Assembly (NCBI GenBank): GCA_051657715.1
Contig: JBOFLF010000047.1
Coordinates: 1 to 64,000, forward strand
Length of the DNA: 64,000 nucleotides
Direction: 5' to 3'
Source: JBOFBH01 sp051657715
GTDB taxonomy: Bacteria; Actinomycetota; Actinomycetes; Actinomycetales; Angustibacteraceae
In this document: positions 49,747 to 58,470 of the stretch, piece by piece
Position numbering within the stretch: the first letter of the stretch is position 1
Layout of the letters: each line of letters begins with the position of its first letter
Program-made: the position numbers and the translations under genes
Notes under the pieces: model-generated
Seen by the model: only the letters and a program-made list of their open reading frames with translations
Databases searched by the model: none
What the model was told of the DNA's origin: nothing

Positions 49747-51023
49747 CGCCGTACCTCCTCGACGCGAGTGTCGGCTTCTTGGGGTGCGGGCGGGCGCATG
49801 AGAACGGACGCCTCAGCGACCAGCTCCCCCATCCCGTGGCCGGGCGTCGACACGGTCACCACCACCGCTACTCCCAAACCGTCCGTGGCCATCAGCACGG
49901 CCGCGCAGTCACGGGTCACGGCAGCTAGCCGCTCCTGCTCGACCGCGATGCCAAACGGAACCGCTGAGGTGAGTCCGTTGGCGGTCACGACCTGGCTGAC
50001 GACGTGGTGCGACAGGCTCCCATCGAGCAGCGGGGACTGCGCCGCGCTCGTGCCAACGCCCGGGGCACAGATCCCGAGGACGATGAGCGGCACCATGTCG
50101 GCGTCGATCTCCGCATCTGCGAGCACGTCGGCGGTCGCCGCAGCCGCCACCATCACCGGGTCCATGCCCACATCCCCGACCCGGGTCACGGCGACAACCA
50201 GCTCAGCGCTCGTCGGCGCTGCTGACTCGCCCACATCGCCGGCCCGCAAGCTGCGGACGAGACCGATGGCGCCCCACGTCAGCGGCCCCGAGGACAGCAC
50301 CAGCACCCGCTCCCCAGCCGGGACGTCGGTACTACGGGTGAGATCCGCCAGGTTGATCAACCCGTCTGCGGTGAAAATGTGCGCGTAGCGCGCGATGTTG
50401 GCGAGGAAGAGCGTGCGATGCGGCAGCCACGCCATATCGGCGAATTCGCCGAGAGTACGGTGGGCGTAATTGTTGGTGATCAACCAGCGGTATGCGGCCG
50501 GTCGCTGACCGGTCGCCGCGTACAACTCGTTGGCGCAGCTGCGTACCCCCGAAATGACCTGGAGATGTTTGCGCAGTCCTCTTTGCCCCTGGGCGTGGAG
50601 CGTTATCGATGGAGCAGCAACCTGAACGACACCCTCGACTGCGTAGGCACCCGGCAGTCCTGTCGATAACAGACACGCAGCGGCGCCGTCACCGTTGATG
50701 GTGATGGCGAAAGGCATTTCCCGGTACTCGCCAGGCCCGTCCGGCACCTTGTCGGCGACCACACACAACACCGTGCCTGCGCGCCCATCGCAGATCAGAG
50801 CGCGAGCCAGGCGCAGCACGCTGGCGAGGTTGCCGGACTCCGCCAGCCACACGCCGTACATCGGCAGTTGTTCCAGACCCACCGGCCGCAGCACCTGCTC
50901 GCGCACCACCGTCTCCAAGCCGCCGCCGGGATCAGGTTCGCGACCAAAGCTGCAGGCCACCACCTTCCTGCGCATGCTGATCGAGCGCACGGAACGGATT
51001 GAGCTGATCGGCGACATGGTCAA
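49743..51023 (-). pseudogene. KAS III-like protein, 5' truncated and with degenerate active site
   Basis: The homologous part runs from about 50940 down to 49743. Its first half resembles KAS III (FabH): LARALICDGRAGTVLCVVADKV, then GDGAAACLL and a C-terminal GERVLVLSSGPLTWGAIGL. The nucleophile position reads AESGNLAS instead of CSG, and the HQAN block reads TNNYAHRTL, so Cys and His seem lost; the last Asn (NIARYAHIF) may remain. Residues about 260-426 look like a second, partial thiolase-fold unit. The first 25 codons (51023-50945) are antisense to a P450 tail and not part of the gene, so the true N-terminus is missing. It is coupled to the PPTase gene by ATGA. Confidence 0.65.
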
Positions 51024-51090
51024 GGTGCCCAGCCCGGCGTTCCGAGGGTTGGACCACCTGCCGCTGCGGCTGGTTAAGAAGAGCGCCTGA
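50950..51090 (+). pseudogene. cytochrome P450 C-terminal fragment
   Basis: The frame ending at the TGA 51088-51090 codes 46 residues (LQATTFLRMLIERTERIELI, then VKVPSPAFRGLDHLPLRL) that match the last alpha helix and beta hairpin of bacterial P450s. Everything before, including the heme-binding loop, is missing; the sequence breaks near 50945, where the KAS III-like gene on the other strand also breaks. It is therefore the remnant of a P450 gene that preceded the KAS II gene. Confidence 0.7.
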
Positions 51091-51151
51091 TGTGCGGTTT
51101 GGCGTTCGCGGCCGGTGCGCCCGCGGCCAGGCCGCTGACCTGGACCCGGCG

Positions 51152-52393
51152 ATGCCGGTAGACATCGACCCGATCGTCGTGACCGGTATCGGGGCGGTCA
51201 CCCCGCTCGGGCTGGACCGGGCGAGCACCTGGGACGCCCTGGTGGCCGGCACATCAGGCGTCGGCCCGATCACCGCGTTCGACGCCGGTGACCTGCCCAC
51301 CCGGATAGCCGCCGAGGTACGCGGCTTCGATGGCCGCGACCACTTCACCGTCAAGCGGTTGCGCCGGATGGCCAGGTTCAGTCAGTTCGCCGTGGTCGCC
51401 GCCCGCGAAGCGCTGGCCGACGCCGGGCTGACCGTGGACGAGGCCATCGCTGACCGGGTCGCGGTGGTGGTGAACGCTGCGGTCGCCGGGTTCGACACGG
51501 TCGAGGCGGCCACCCGAGAACTCCTGGCCACCGAGCCCACGCTACCGCCGTCCCACTTCGTCCCGTCCTCGCTGACCAACATGCCGGCCTGCGAGGTCGC
51601 TATCGACGTAGGCGCGCACGGTCCGGTGAACGCCAGCGCCCTGGCCTGTGCCAGCGGAGCGTACGCCGTTCTGGACGCCCGACGGCTGATCCTCAGCGGT
51701 GAGGCCGACGTGGTGATCTGCGGCGGCACCGACGCCGGCATCACCCCGGCCATGTTCGGTGGCCTGGTCAGCATGGGTGCGATGTCGCAGCGCAACGACG
51801 ACCCGGCGGGGGCGAGCCGGCCGTTCTCCGCTGACCGCGACGGGTTCGTTTTCGGCGAGGGCTCGGTGATTCTGGTGCTGGAGTCCGCTGCGCACGCCCG
51901 CCGCCGCGGCGCTACGCCGTACGCGGTGGCCGCCGCCGGCGCGCTGACCTGCGACGCCTTCCACATGAGCGCGCCCAGTCCGGGCGGCGCCTACGCCACC
52001 GCCGCGATCCGGCAGGCTCTCACCCGAGCAGGGGTACGGCCTGGTGACGTCGACTACATCTGCGCTCACGGCACCTCGACCAAAGCGAACGACCTCACCG
52101 AGACACTGGCGATCCGGGCGGCGCTGGGCACGGCAGCCGACCGGGTCGCGGTCAGTGCGCCCAAATCCATGCTGAGCCATATGATCGGAGCGGCTGGTGC
52201 GCTGGGCGCCATGGTGTGTGCCATGGCCGTCCGGGAACACGTCGTACCGCCGACGATCGATCTGGACCGCCCGGATCCGGAGTGCGATCTTGACCATGTG
52301 CCCGGTGCGGCCAGGGAGATGCCGGTACGGATCGCCCTGACCAACGCCTTCGGTTTCGGTGGGCAGAATTGCGTGGCCATCTTCACTGAGTGA
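51152..52393 (+). CDS. beta-ketoacyl-ACP synthase II-type condensing enzyme
   Basis: A stand-alone FabF-like ketosynthase of 413 residues. PIVVTGIGAVTPLGLDRASTW is the typical start. The nucleophile Cys lies in NASALACASGAYAVLDA, the catalytic His residues in YICAHGTSTKANDLTE and SMLSHMIGAAGALGAM, and GFVFGEGSVILVLE and NAFGFGGQNC complete the signature, so the enzyme looks active. ATG 51152 is likely; a GTG 60 bp upstream extends the frame. Its stop lies 11 bp before the aminotransferase start. It could elongate an acyl chain or, as stand-alone ketosynthases in some clusters do, act in cyclisation; the sequence does not decide. Confidence 0.93.
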   Translation: MPVDIDPIVVTGIGAVTPLGLDRASTWDALVAGTSGVGPITAFDAGDLPTRIAAEVRGFDGRDHFTVKRLRRMARFSQFAVVAAREALADAGLTVDEAIADRVAVVVNAAVAGFDTVEAATRELLATEPTLPPSHFVPSSLTNMPACEVAIDVGAHGPVNASALACASGAYAVLDARRLILSGEADVVICGGTDAGITPAMFGGLVSMGAMSQRNDDPAGASRPFSADRDGFVFGEGSVILVLESAAHARRRGATPYAVAAAGALTCDAFHMSAPSPGGAYATAAIRQALTRAGVRPGDVDYICAHGTSTKANDLTETLAIRAALGTAADRVAVSAPKSMLSHMIGAAGALGAMVCAMAVREHVVPPTIDLDRPDPECDLDHVPGAAREMPVRIALTNAFGFGGQNCVAIFTE

Positions 52394-52404
52394 GGAGAAT
52401 CCGA

Positions 52405-53490
52405 ATGAGCGCCCACTTTGCGTTGACGCCGACTGAGCGGCCAACCCCCTCCCAGGAGCGGGAACGGATCCTCGCCGATCCCGGATTCGGCCGGTACTTC
52501 ACCGACTACATGGTCACCGCCACCTGGACGCCGGAAGCGGACTGGCACGACCAGCGGGTGAGCGCGTTGGCGCCGTTCACGATGCACCCGGGCGCCGCAG
52601 TGCTGCACTACGCGCAGGAGATCCTCGAGGGGCTCAAGGCGTTCCGCCGGGCCGACGACAGCGTCTGGCTGTTCCGGCCGAAGCTCAATGCGCGCCGCTT
52701 CGCGGCCTCCGCCGAGCGGATGGCACTGCCACGTCTCGACGAGGAACTGTTCGTCGAGAGTGTGGCCGCCCTGGTCCGCGCCGACCTGGAGTGGGTCCCG
52801 CCGTACGGGGGCGAGCGAAGCCTCTACGTTCGGCCCTTCATGTTCGCCTCGGAGGCGTTCCTGGGCGTCCGCCCAGCGAACCACGTCACCTACGGGGTAC
52901 TGGCCTGCCCGGCCGGCTCGTACTTCCCTAACGGGGTTACCGGGGTGAATCTGTGGATCAGCACCCGGTACAGCCGGTCGGCGATCGGCGGCACCGGTGC
53001 GGCCAAGTGCGGCGGCAACTACGCAGCCAGTCTCGCCCCGCAGCTCGAGGCCTTAGAGAACGGCTGCCACCAGGTGCTGTACCTGGGCGGCGAGAACCGC
53101 CGGGCGATCGACGAGTCAGGCACCATGAACGTCTTCTTTGTGACCGCAGACCAGCGGCTGATCACCCCCAAACTGGGCACCATCCTCGACGGTGTGACCC
53201 GTGACAGTGTGCTGGCGCTGGCCGACGAGCACGGCCTGACGCCGTCAGCGGAGACCATCGACATGGACATGGTGCGCCATGGCCTGGCCGACGGCTCGAT
53301 CACCGAAGCGTTCGCCGCCGGTACCGCCGCGGTGATCACTCCGATCATCGGCCTGACGAGCGACGAGTTCGCCATCACGGTCAGCGAAGGCAAGCCCGGC
53401 GAGTACACCTCTCGGTTCCGCGAACACTTACTGGACATCCAGTATGGGCGCGTCCCGGACGCCCGCGGCTGGATGCACCGGGTCAGCTAG
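52405..53490 (+). CDS. branched-chain amino acid aminotransferase (fold-type IV)
   Basis: PLP-dependent transaminase of the IlvE type II group (361 residues). MHPGAAVLHYAQEILEGLKAFR is the diagnostic start of the PLP domain, RPFMFASEAFLGVRP follows, GGTGAAKCGGNYAASL contains the Schiff-base Lys, and ESGTMNVFFV and AFAAGTAAVITPI are further signatures. ATG 52405 has GAGGAG 7 nt upstream. Its stop overlaps the GTG of the ketosynthase gene (TAGTG). In a biosynthetic cluster it would supply a branched-chain or unusual amino acid or keto acid precursor. Confidence 0.95.
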   Translation: MSAHFALTPTERPTPSQERERILADPGFGRYFTDYMVTATWTPEADWHDQRVSALAPFTMHPGAAVLHYAQEILEGLKAFRRADDSVWLFRPKLNARRFAASAERMALPRLDEELFVESVAALVRADLEWVPPYGGERSLYVRPFMFASEAFLGVRPANHVTYGVLACPAGSYFPNGVTGVNLWISTRYSRSAIGGTGAAKCGGNYAASLAPQLEALENGCHQVLYLGGENRRAIDESGTMNVFFVTADQRLITPKLGTILDGVTRDSVLALADEHGLTPSAETIDMDMVRHGLADGSITEAFAAGTAAVITPIIGLTSDEFAITVSEGKPGEYTSRFREHLLDIQYGRVPDARGWMHRVS

Positions 53491-54131
53491 TGGCGGCTGA
53501 GCTCGCAGTGATCGGGCTGGCCGTCCGAGCCCCCGGCGGGGTGGCGTGCCCGGACGCGTACTGGTCGGCCATTGTGCGCGCCGTCAACCTCATCGGTGAG
53601 CTGCCGGCCGACCGGCGGGAACACTTCGGTACCGAGTGGGACGGCATGGTCACCCGTGGCGGCTACCTGCATGCCCCGTTCGACTTCGACGCGAAGTTCT
53701 TCGGCATCTCGCCGAAGGAAGCCCGCGTCCTGGACCCGCAGTCGCGGATCCTGCTGGAGGTGGCCTGGGAGGCGTTCGAGGACGCCGCCGTCCCGCCCGC
53801 GTCGGTGGCCGCAGCCACCGGCGTCTTCGTCGGGGTAACTGGCGTCGACTACCGCCAGTGGCTGACCGGCGAGCCGAACTCGTCCTGGACGATCGGCACC
53901 GGCCACAGCTTCACCGCCGGGCGGATCGCGTACACCTTGGGGTTCGAGGGTCCGGTCTTCGCCCTGGACACGGCCTGCTCATCGTCGCTGGTCGCGGTGC
54001 ATCAGGCGGGTCGCGCCCTGGCTACCGGCGAGTGCGACGTGGCGGTCGCGGGTGGTGTCAACCTGATCCTGTCGCCGGACACCACCCGCTCGGTTGCGGC
54101 CACCGGAGCGCTGTCGCCGGGCGGGCACGCG
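53490..54131 (+). pseudogene. modular PKS ketosynthase, truncated after the active-site Cys
   Basis: About 214 residues of a type I PKS KS domain. LAVIGLAVRAPGGVACPDAYWSAI, FDAKFFGISPKEARVLDPQSRILLEVAWEAFEDA and LDTACSSSLVAVHQAGRALATGECDVAVAGGVNLIL, with the nucleophile Cys in DTACSSS, are intact. Homology stops after ALSPGG (about 54130), before the two catalytic His motifs. The frame then reads 60 antisense codons of an adenylation domain to 54311. The carrier-domain tail at 57669 may be the far end of the same PKS gene. GTG 53490 is coupled to the aminotransferase stop. Confidence 0.85.
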
Positions 54132-54781
54132 AGCGCTCCCCACATCTCCCAGACTGAGAAGTCGAACGCGTACGAGTGCGCCATCGACCACACGTCATGC
54201 TCGTTGACGTCTACCACTCGCTCGCAGGAACGAAGTAACGACACGACGTTCCGGTGCTCCACCAGTACGCCCTTGGGCGTTCCCGTCGACCCCGAGGTGA
54301 ACATGAGGTAGGCGAGGTCCGACGGCGCGGGAAGCACGCTCGACGCAGTGGGGGGTGCCGTCGACGGCGTGAGCGTGTCGATAACCACCGGCGCGAGGTG
54401 GCGCGCGATCTCCCTCGACGCGCTGTCGCACACGACGACGCCGAGCGAGACCCGGTCCGCGATCGCCGTGAGTCGGCCAACGGGATGCTCGGGGGTCAAC
54501 GGCAGGTACCCGAGTCCCGCGTCGAGGATTGCAAGGACACCGACGGCGAGCTCGACACTGCGCTCCGCGCACAAGCCCACCACGGGCACGTGCTCCGACT
54601 CGGCCGCACCCGACTCCTCAGCCGATCGCTCGCGCAGGAGCCCACTGAGAGCGGTGACCCGTTCCGAGAGTTGTCGATAGGTCACACTGCCGGATGCGTC
54701 GGTCACGGCGACCCGGTCGGGAAAACGCTCGACGCTCCTGCGGAACAGCGCAACAAGATCCCCCAGCTCGGAGTCGGTCAT
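54132..54781 (-). pseudogene. NRPS adenylation domain, N-terminal fragment
   Basis: About 217 residues of an adenylate-forming domain on the minus strand. LVALFRRSVERFPDRVAVTD is the domain start, VVGLCAERSVELAVGVLAILDAGLGYLPL the A1-A2 region, YLMFTSGSTGTPKGVLVEHRNV the A3 ATP loop, and YAFDFSVWEMWGAL the A4 motif. Homology ends at WGALA, at the same point where the opposing ketosynthase ends. Motifs A5-A10 and any carrier domain are missing. Start ATG 54781. It cannot be active as it stands. Confidence 0.85.
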
Positions 54782-54786
54782 CGCCG

Positions 54787-55683
54787 ATGCCTCTCGTCGG
54801 ACGTAGTCAAACGCGCTTCCTCGGATTGATTCTTGAACGCCGCGCCTACGCTGTCATCGGCGCTCCGGCCCACTCCGCCGACATTCTGCTCAACGAGGGG
54901 ACCGATCTCGTGCACGCTCTTGGGGACGATGGACTGGCTGTGCCTTCGTGGCTGCCGATGCGCCCGGAGACCGCCGACCCCTCAGAGCTAGTGTTCGTTG
55001 TGGGTCACGCCGGAGCCGGAATCGCCAATCTGAGAACCTTCGAACGCGCACTGCCCGACGATCGCACGGTCTGGGGACTGTCGCTCCCGGGGCGTGACCG
55101 CGACCTGGGCCGGCCGGCGCAGTGGGACTTCGACACCGTCGTGGCCGCGGCCGCGGCTGATGCGGTGGAGATCGTCGACGAATACCCGGATACCAGCATC
55201 GTCGTCATCGGCCAGTGCCTGGGAGCCTGGCTCGCGTTCGCCCTTCTCAGCCGCGGCGGTGCGCACCTTCAACAGCGATGCCGCCAGCTCGTCGTCGTGT
55301 CCCAGGCACCTTGGCATGCCCCTCGCACCGACGCGCCTCTGCCCGCCGACTCCGATGCCATGTGGGTACGCCTGGTGGATGCGGGGGACGTCGCCATCGA
55401 GATCGCGGAGGACGAGGAGTTCCGCGCCGTGCTCGAACCGATCGTCCGGGCCGACTTCGCCGCGTTGGACCAAGTGCCAACCCATGCAGATGCCCTTGCC
55501 TGCCCGATCCACGTAGTCGAGGGCCGCAACGACCCCCAGCGTGCCGAACTGGTCCATGACGAATGGGCGCGATATGCGACCGCGATCGACGTGACGACCG
55601 TCGAGAGCGGCCATCTCCCTTTGCAAGATGCGCCCGCCGCAGTTGCGGCGCTGCTCACCGCGCCGCGCGTGAGCGGGCCGTGA
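54787..55683 (+). CDS. type II thioesterase-like hydrolase with Cys at the nucleophile position
   Basis: Alpha/beta hydrolase similar to the thioesterases that accompany NRPS/PKS systems and clear misprimed carriers. LVFVVGHAGAGIANLR is the first strand and oxyanion region, VWGLSLPGRDRDLG follows, IVVIGQCLGAWLAFALLSRGG is the nucleophile elbow, and VEGRNDPQRAE and ESGHLPLQDAPAAV give the Asp and His. The elbow reads GQCLG, so Cys replaces the usual Ser. ATG 54787 lies only 5 bp from the divergent adenylation fragment; a downstream start is possible because the first 60 residues are poorly conserved. It is coupled to the MFS gene. Confidence 0.83.
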   Translation: MPLVGRSQTRFLGLILERRAYAVIGAPAHSADILLNEGTDLVHALGDDGLAVPSWLPMRPETADPSELVFVVGHAGAGIANLRTFERALPDDRTVWGLSLPGRDRDLGRPAQWDFDTVVAAAAADAVEIVDEYPDTSIVVIGQCLGAWLAFALLSRGGAHLQQRCRQLVVVSQAPWHAPRTDAPLPADSDAMWVRLVDAGDVAIEIAEDEEFRAVLEPIVRADFAALDQVPTHADALACPIHVVEGRNDPQRAELVHDEWARYATAIDVTTVESGHLPLQDAPAAVAALLTAPRVSGP

Positions 55684-56930
55684 TGGGGTTGCGCATGCTT
55701 CTTGCCGAGATCCGACCCCTGCAGGAGTCGCCCGCGTTCCGACGGTTGTGGATCGGGCAGTCGGTCTCGGCCATCGGAAACATGATCACGGGCGTCGTCG
55801 TCGCTCTGCAGGTCTACGACCTCACACATTCGTCGCTGGCAGTGGGCGTCGTCGGCGTTGTCGAGGCCGTACCGATCCTGCTCCTCGGACTGCTCGGCGG
55901 CCGGTTGGCAGACACGTTTGATCGGCGCACGTTGGCGTTGTGGACGGGTGCTGCGATGGCCTTCGTCTCAGGCCTCTTCGTCGCACAGGCGGCGACTGAT
56001 GTCGGGTCTATCGCCCTGCTCTACCTGCTCGCCGCGCTCCAGGCCGGGCTGTCAGCCCTGTTCATGCCTGCCACCCGCGCAATGCTGCCGGACCTGGTTC
56101 CACGAGAGCTTATTCCCGCGGCGGTCAGCCTGTGGCAGCTGTCGTTCCAGTCGAGCCTGCTGCTCGGTCCGTTGATCGCCGGTGTGCTCGTCGCAACGAA
56201 GGGCTTCGGGTCAGCGTATTTCGTCGATGCGGTCAGTTTCCTCGTCGTTGTCTATGCCGCCGCCCGACTGCCACGAATGCCGCGCCCGGTCGTACCGGAG
56301 GGCGACGGTGGCGATGTGTCGATTCGGGGAGGTTTGCGGTATCTACGTCGGCAACCCATGTTGTCGACGGTCCTGGCGCTGGACCTCACCAACATGGTTT
56401 TCGGAATGCCTATGGCACTCTTTCCCGCCTTTGCTGAGGAGCATTACGGCGGAGGCAGCGTGACGGCCGGAGTGCTGTACTCCGCACCGGCCATGGGTGG
56501 CATTCTTGCGGGAGTCCTCTCCGGACCCATTGCGAGAGTGCGCGCTCGCGGCATGGCCTACCTCGTCAGCACCATCTTGTGGGGTGGAGGCATCGTCGCG
56601 TTCGGTCTGCTAGACGTCCTGTGGCTCGGCGTGTTCGCTCTTGCGGTCGCTGGGGCCGCCGATCTCGCGGGCGGGATCGTGCGCGGCACGCTGATTCAGG
56701 TGGAGACGCCACCCCACCTGCTGGGCCGGGTCAATTCGGTTGCCTTCGTGAACGGTGAAGTCGGCCCTGGACTTGGACATCTCGAGGCGGGAATAGTGGC
56801 AAGCGTCCTCTCGCCCGCGGCGAGTGCTGTGAGTGGTGGCTTGGTCTGCGTCGCTGCGGCGGGCGTAGTCTTCGTCGCACGTCCAGCCTTCGCGCGCTAC
56901 CGCGCCGACGATCTGACTACGACACCGTGA
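55683..56930 (+). CDS. MFS exporter (EntS/DHA3-like)
   Basis: A 415-residue transporter with about twelve membrane segments. FRRLWIGQSVSAIGNMITGVVVALQVYDLT is typical of the EntS-like DHA3 group that exports siderophores and peptides. GGRLADTFDRRTLAL is the loop 2-3 motif, and PATRAMLPDLVPRELIPAAVSLWQL follows. The ATG overlaps the thioesterase stop (TGATG) and its own stop overlaps the aminotransferase GTG (GTGA). It probably exports the product of the cluster from which this segment came. Confidence 0.9.
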   Translation: MGLRMLLAEIRPLQESPAFRRLWIGQSVSAIGNMITGVVVALQVYDLTHSSLAVGVVGVVEAVPILLLGLLGGRLADTFDRRTLALWTGAAMAFVSGLFVAQAATDVGSIALLYLLAALQAGLSALFMPATRAMLPDLVPRELIPAAVSLWQLSFQSSLLLGPLIAGVLVATKGFGSAYFVDAVSFLVVVYAAARLPRMPRPVVPEGDGGDVSIRGGLRYLRRQPMLSTVLALDLTNMVFGMPMALFPAFAEEHYGGGSVTAGVLYSAPAMGGILAGVLSGPIARVRARGMAYLVSTILWGGGIVAFGLLDVLWLGVFALAVAGAADLAGGIVRGTLIQVETPPHLLGRVNSVAFVNGEVGPGLGHLEAGIVASVLSPAASAVSGGLVCVAAAGVVFVARPAFARYRADDLTTTP

Positions 56931-57668
56931 TCGACGCAGAGTTCGACGCCGTCGACGTGGCGGAGCTGCGGGGGCGACGGACCGCCAAGTGGACTGAGTT
57001 CGTGCCCGATGTCCTGCCGGCTTCGATCGCCGAGATGGACTTCCCGGTCGCGGACGTCATTCGACGTGCGTTGCATGCAGGCATCGACCGCAGCGAGCTC
57101 GGCTACGCGATCCGAGACCTTAGTGGTGTCGCCGAGGTCTGCGCCGACCATCTACATCGAGCTCACGGATGGAGCACGCGAGCCGACCAGATCGGGTTCG
57201 CACCCGACACCCTCGACGGCCTCGCCACAGCACTCGACCTGATCGCTCCCCCAGGTTCTTCGGTGGTCGTTCCGACCCCGGCATTCGCGCCACTGATCAA
57301 GGTCATTGAAACTACCGGCCGTCGAGCCGTCACCGCAGAACTCATAAGGGAGTCGGGCAGATTCTCACTCGAGCTTGATCGCATCGGTGCGGCCCTCGCT
57401 GAGGGCGCGAGGACCGTCTTGCCGTGCAATCCTCACAATCCGACCGGCAGGGTGTTCACCGTGGACGAGCTCGCCGGCCTAGTCGATGTCGTCGACCGGC
57501 ACGGCGCCCGCGTGGTTTCCGACGAGGTCTACGCGCCACTGTGTTTCCCTGCGCATCGACATGTCCCCTACGCCACGGTATCGGCGGCCGCCGCCGATCA
57601 TTCGATCACGCTCGTCTCCGCGTCCAAAGGATGGAATCTCGCCGGACTCAAGTGCTCGCAACTGGTGC
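56927..57668 (+). pseudogene. PatB/MalY-type class I/II aminotransferase, C-terminally truncated
   Basis: About 247 residues of a PLP enzyme of the C-S lyase/aminotransferase group. RRTAKWTEFVPDVLPASIAEMDFPVADVI is the typical MalY/PatB start, LPCNPHNPTGRVFTVDELAGLVDVVDRHGARVVSDEVYAPL includes the N-P and Asp-x-x-Tyr motifs, and SASKGWNLAGLKCSQLV contains the Schiff-base Lys. Homology stops directly after this Lys region near 57668, and the frame then runs into unrelated codons to 57763. The C-terminal third is missing. GTG 56927 overlaps the MFS stop. Confidence 0.85.
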
Positions 57669-57860
57669 CGGATCAACGAGACGTTCCGCGCCGAGCTGCG
57701 CTACGTCAACCTGATGGAACTCGACACGGTCGCCAAGCTGGCCGACTGGATCAGACAGCGTGAATCGTCCGAGCCAGCCCCGGGCCCGCCCGAGACGCCC
57801 GCGCCGACGCGCAGCCGGACCCTCTCCGAACTCCGCAAGCTGGTGACCGAAACCCCATGA
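57669..57860 (+). pseudogene. C-terminal tail of a carrier (ACP/PCP) domain protein
   Basis: From about 57669 the frame ending at 57860 reads INETFRAELRYVNLMELDTVAKLADWIRQR, which fits the last two helices of a carrier domain, followed by a Pro/Glu-rich tail. The phosphopantetheine Ser motif lies upstream and is missing. The stop overlaps the GNAT start (ATGA). It is probably the 3' end of the PKS gene that begins at 53490, separated from it by the inserted 54.13-57.67 kb segment. Confidence 0.6.
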
Positions 57861-58417
57861 GCCCTGTTCTGCCGTTGCGTACCGAACGGCTGGTCCTGCG
57901 CGACTTCGACCCGTCCGACGAAGAGGCGGTCCACGCCTTCGCCGGTGACCCGGCCGTCACCCGGTTCACCGGCTGGGGGCCGAACACCCCGGCCGACAGC
58001 CGTACGTTCGTGCGTGACTGCGCCGCGCAGGCCGCCGACCCGCACCGCATGGTGTTCAACCTCGCGGCGGTGGCCGGCGGCGTGCTCGTCGGATCGGTCG
58101 CGGTCTGGGTGGAGAACGCCACCCATCGCCGCGGCGAGATCGGCTTCGTCTTCCACCCGTCGGTCTGGAACCGGGGCTATGCCACCGAGGCGGCGCAGGA
58201 GCTGATCCGGTTCGGTTTCGTCGAGCTCGGCCTGCACCGCATCGCCGCGACCTGCCATCCGGAGAACGCCGGCTCGGTCCGCGCCCTCACCAAGGCCGGC
58301 CTGCGGCAGGAGGGGCGGTTGCGCGACCACCTGCTGGCTCGGGGCCGCTGGCGGGATTCTCTGCTCTTTGCCGTCGTCGCACCGGGCCGGACGGACCCGG
58401 TCGCCTCCGGTTCCTGA
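57857..58417 (+). CDS. GNAT-family N-acetyltransferase (RimJ/RimL-like)
   Basis: A 186-residue acetyltransferase. LRTERLVLRDFDPSDEEAVHAFAGDP is the RimJ/RimL-type start, VWVENATHRRGEIGFVFHPSVWNRGYATEAAQELIRFGF contains the acetyl-CoA-binding RGYATE loop, and HRIAATCHPENAGSVRALTKAGLRQEG the conserved Asn-x-x-Ser block. It overlaps the carrier-domain tail by 4 bp, so it was part of the PKS operon. It may acetylate an amino group of the product or confer self-resistance; this is inference. Confidence 0.92.
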   Translation: MSPVLPLRTERLVLRDFDPSDEEAVHAFAGDPAVTRFTGWGPNTPADSRTFVRDCAAQAADPHRMVFNLAAVAGGVLVGSVAVWVENATHRRGEIGFVFHPSVWNRGYATEAAQELIRFGFVELGLHRIAATCHPENAGSVRALTKAGLRQEGRLRDHLLARGRWRDSLLFAVVAPGRTDPVASGS

Positions 58418-58470
58418 CCGGCCGGCGCGATGGCACTCCGCTCTTGGATCACCTGTACAGGGAGAACGCT

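Noticed and set aside
51090..51161. Short ORF beginning Met-Cys-Gly-Leu, like an asparagine-synthase start
   Set aside because: It stops after 23 codons and overlaps the KAS II start; likely chance or a remnant, with no further similarity.
54132..54311. C-terminal 60 residues of the ketosynthase frame
   Set aside because: They are antisense to an adenylation domain with clear A3/A4 motifs, so the reading is accidental.
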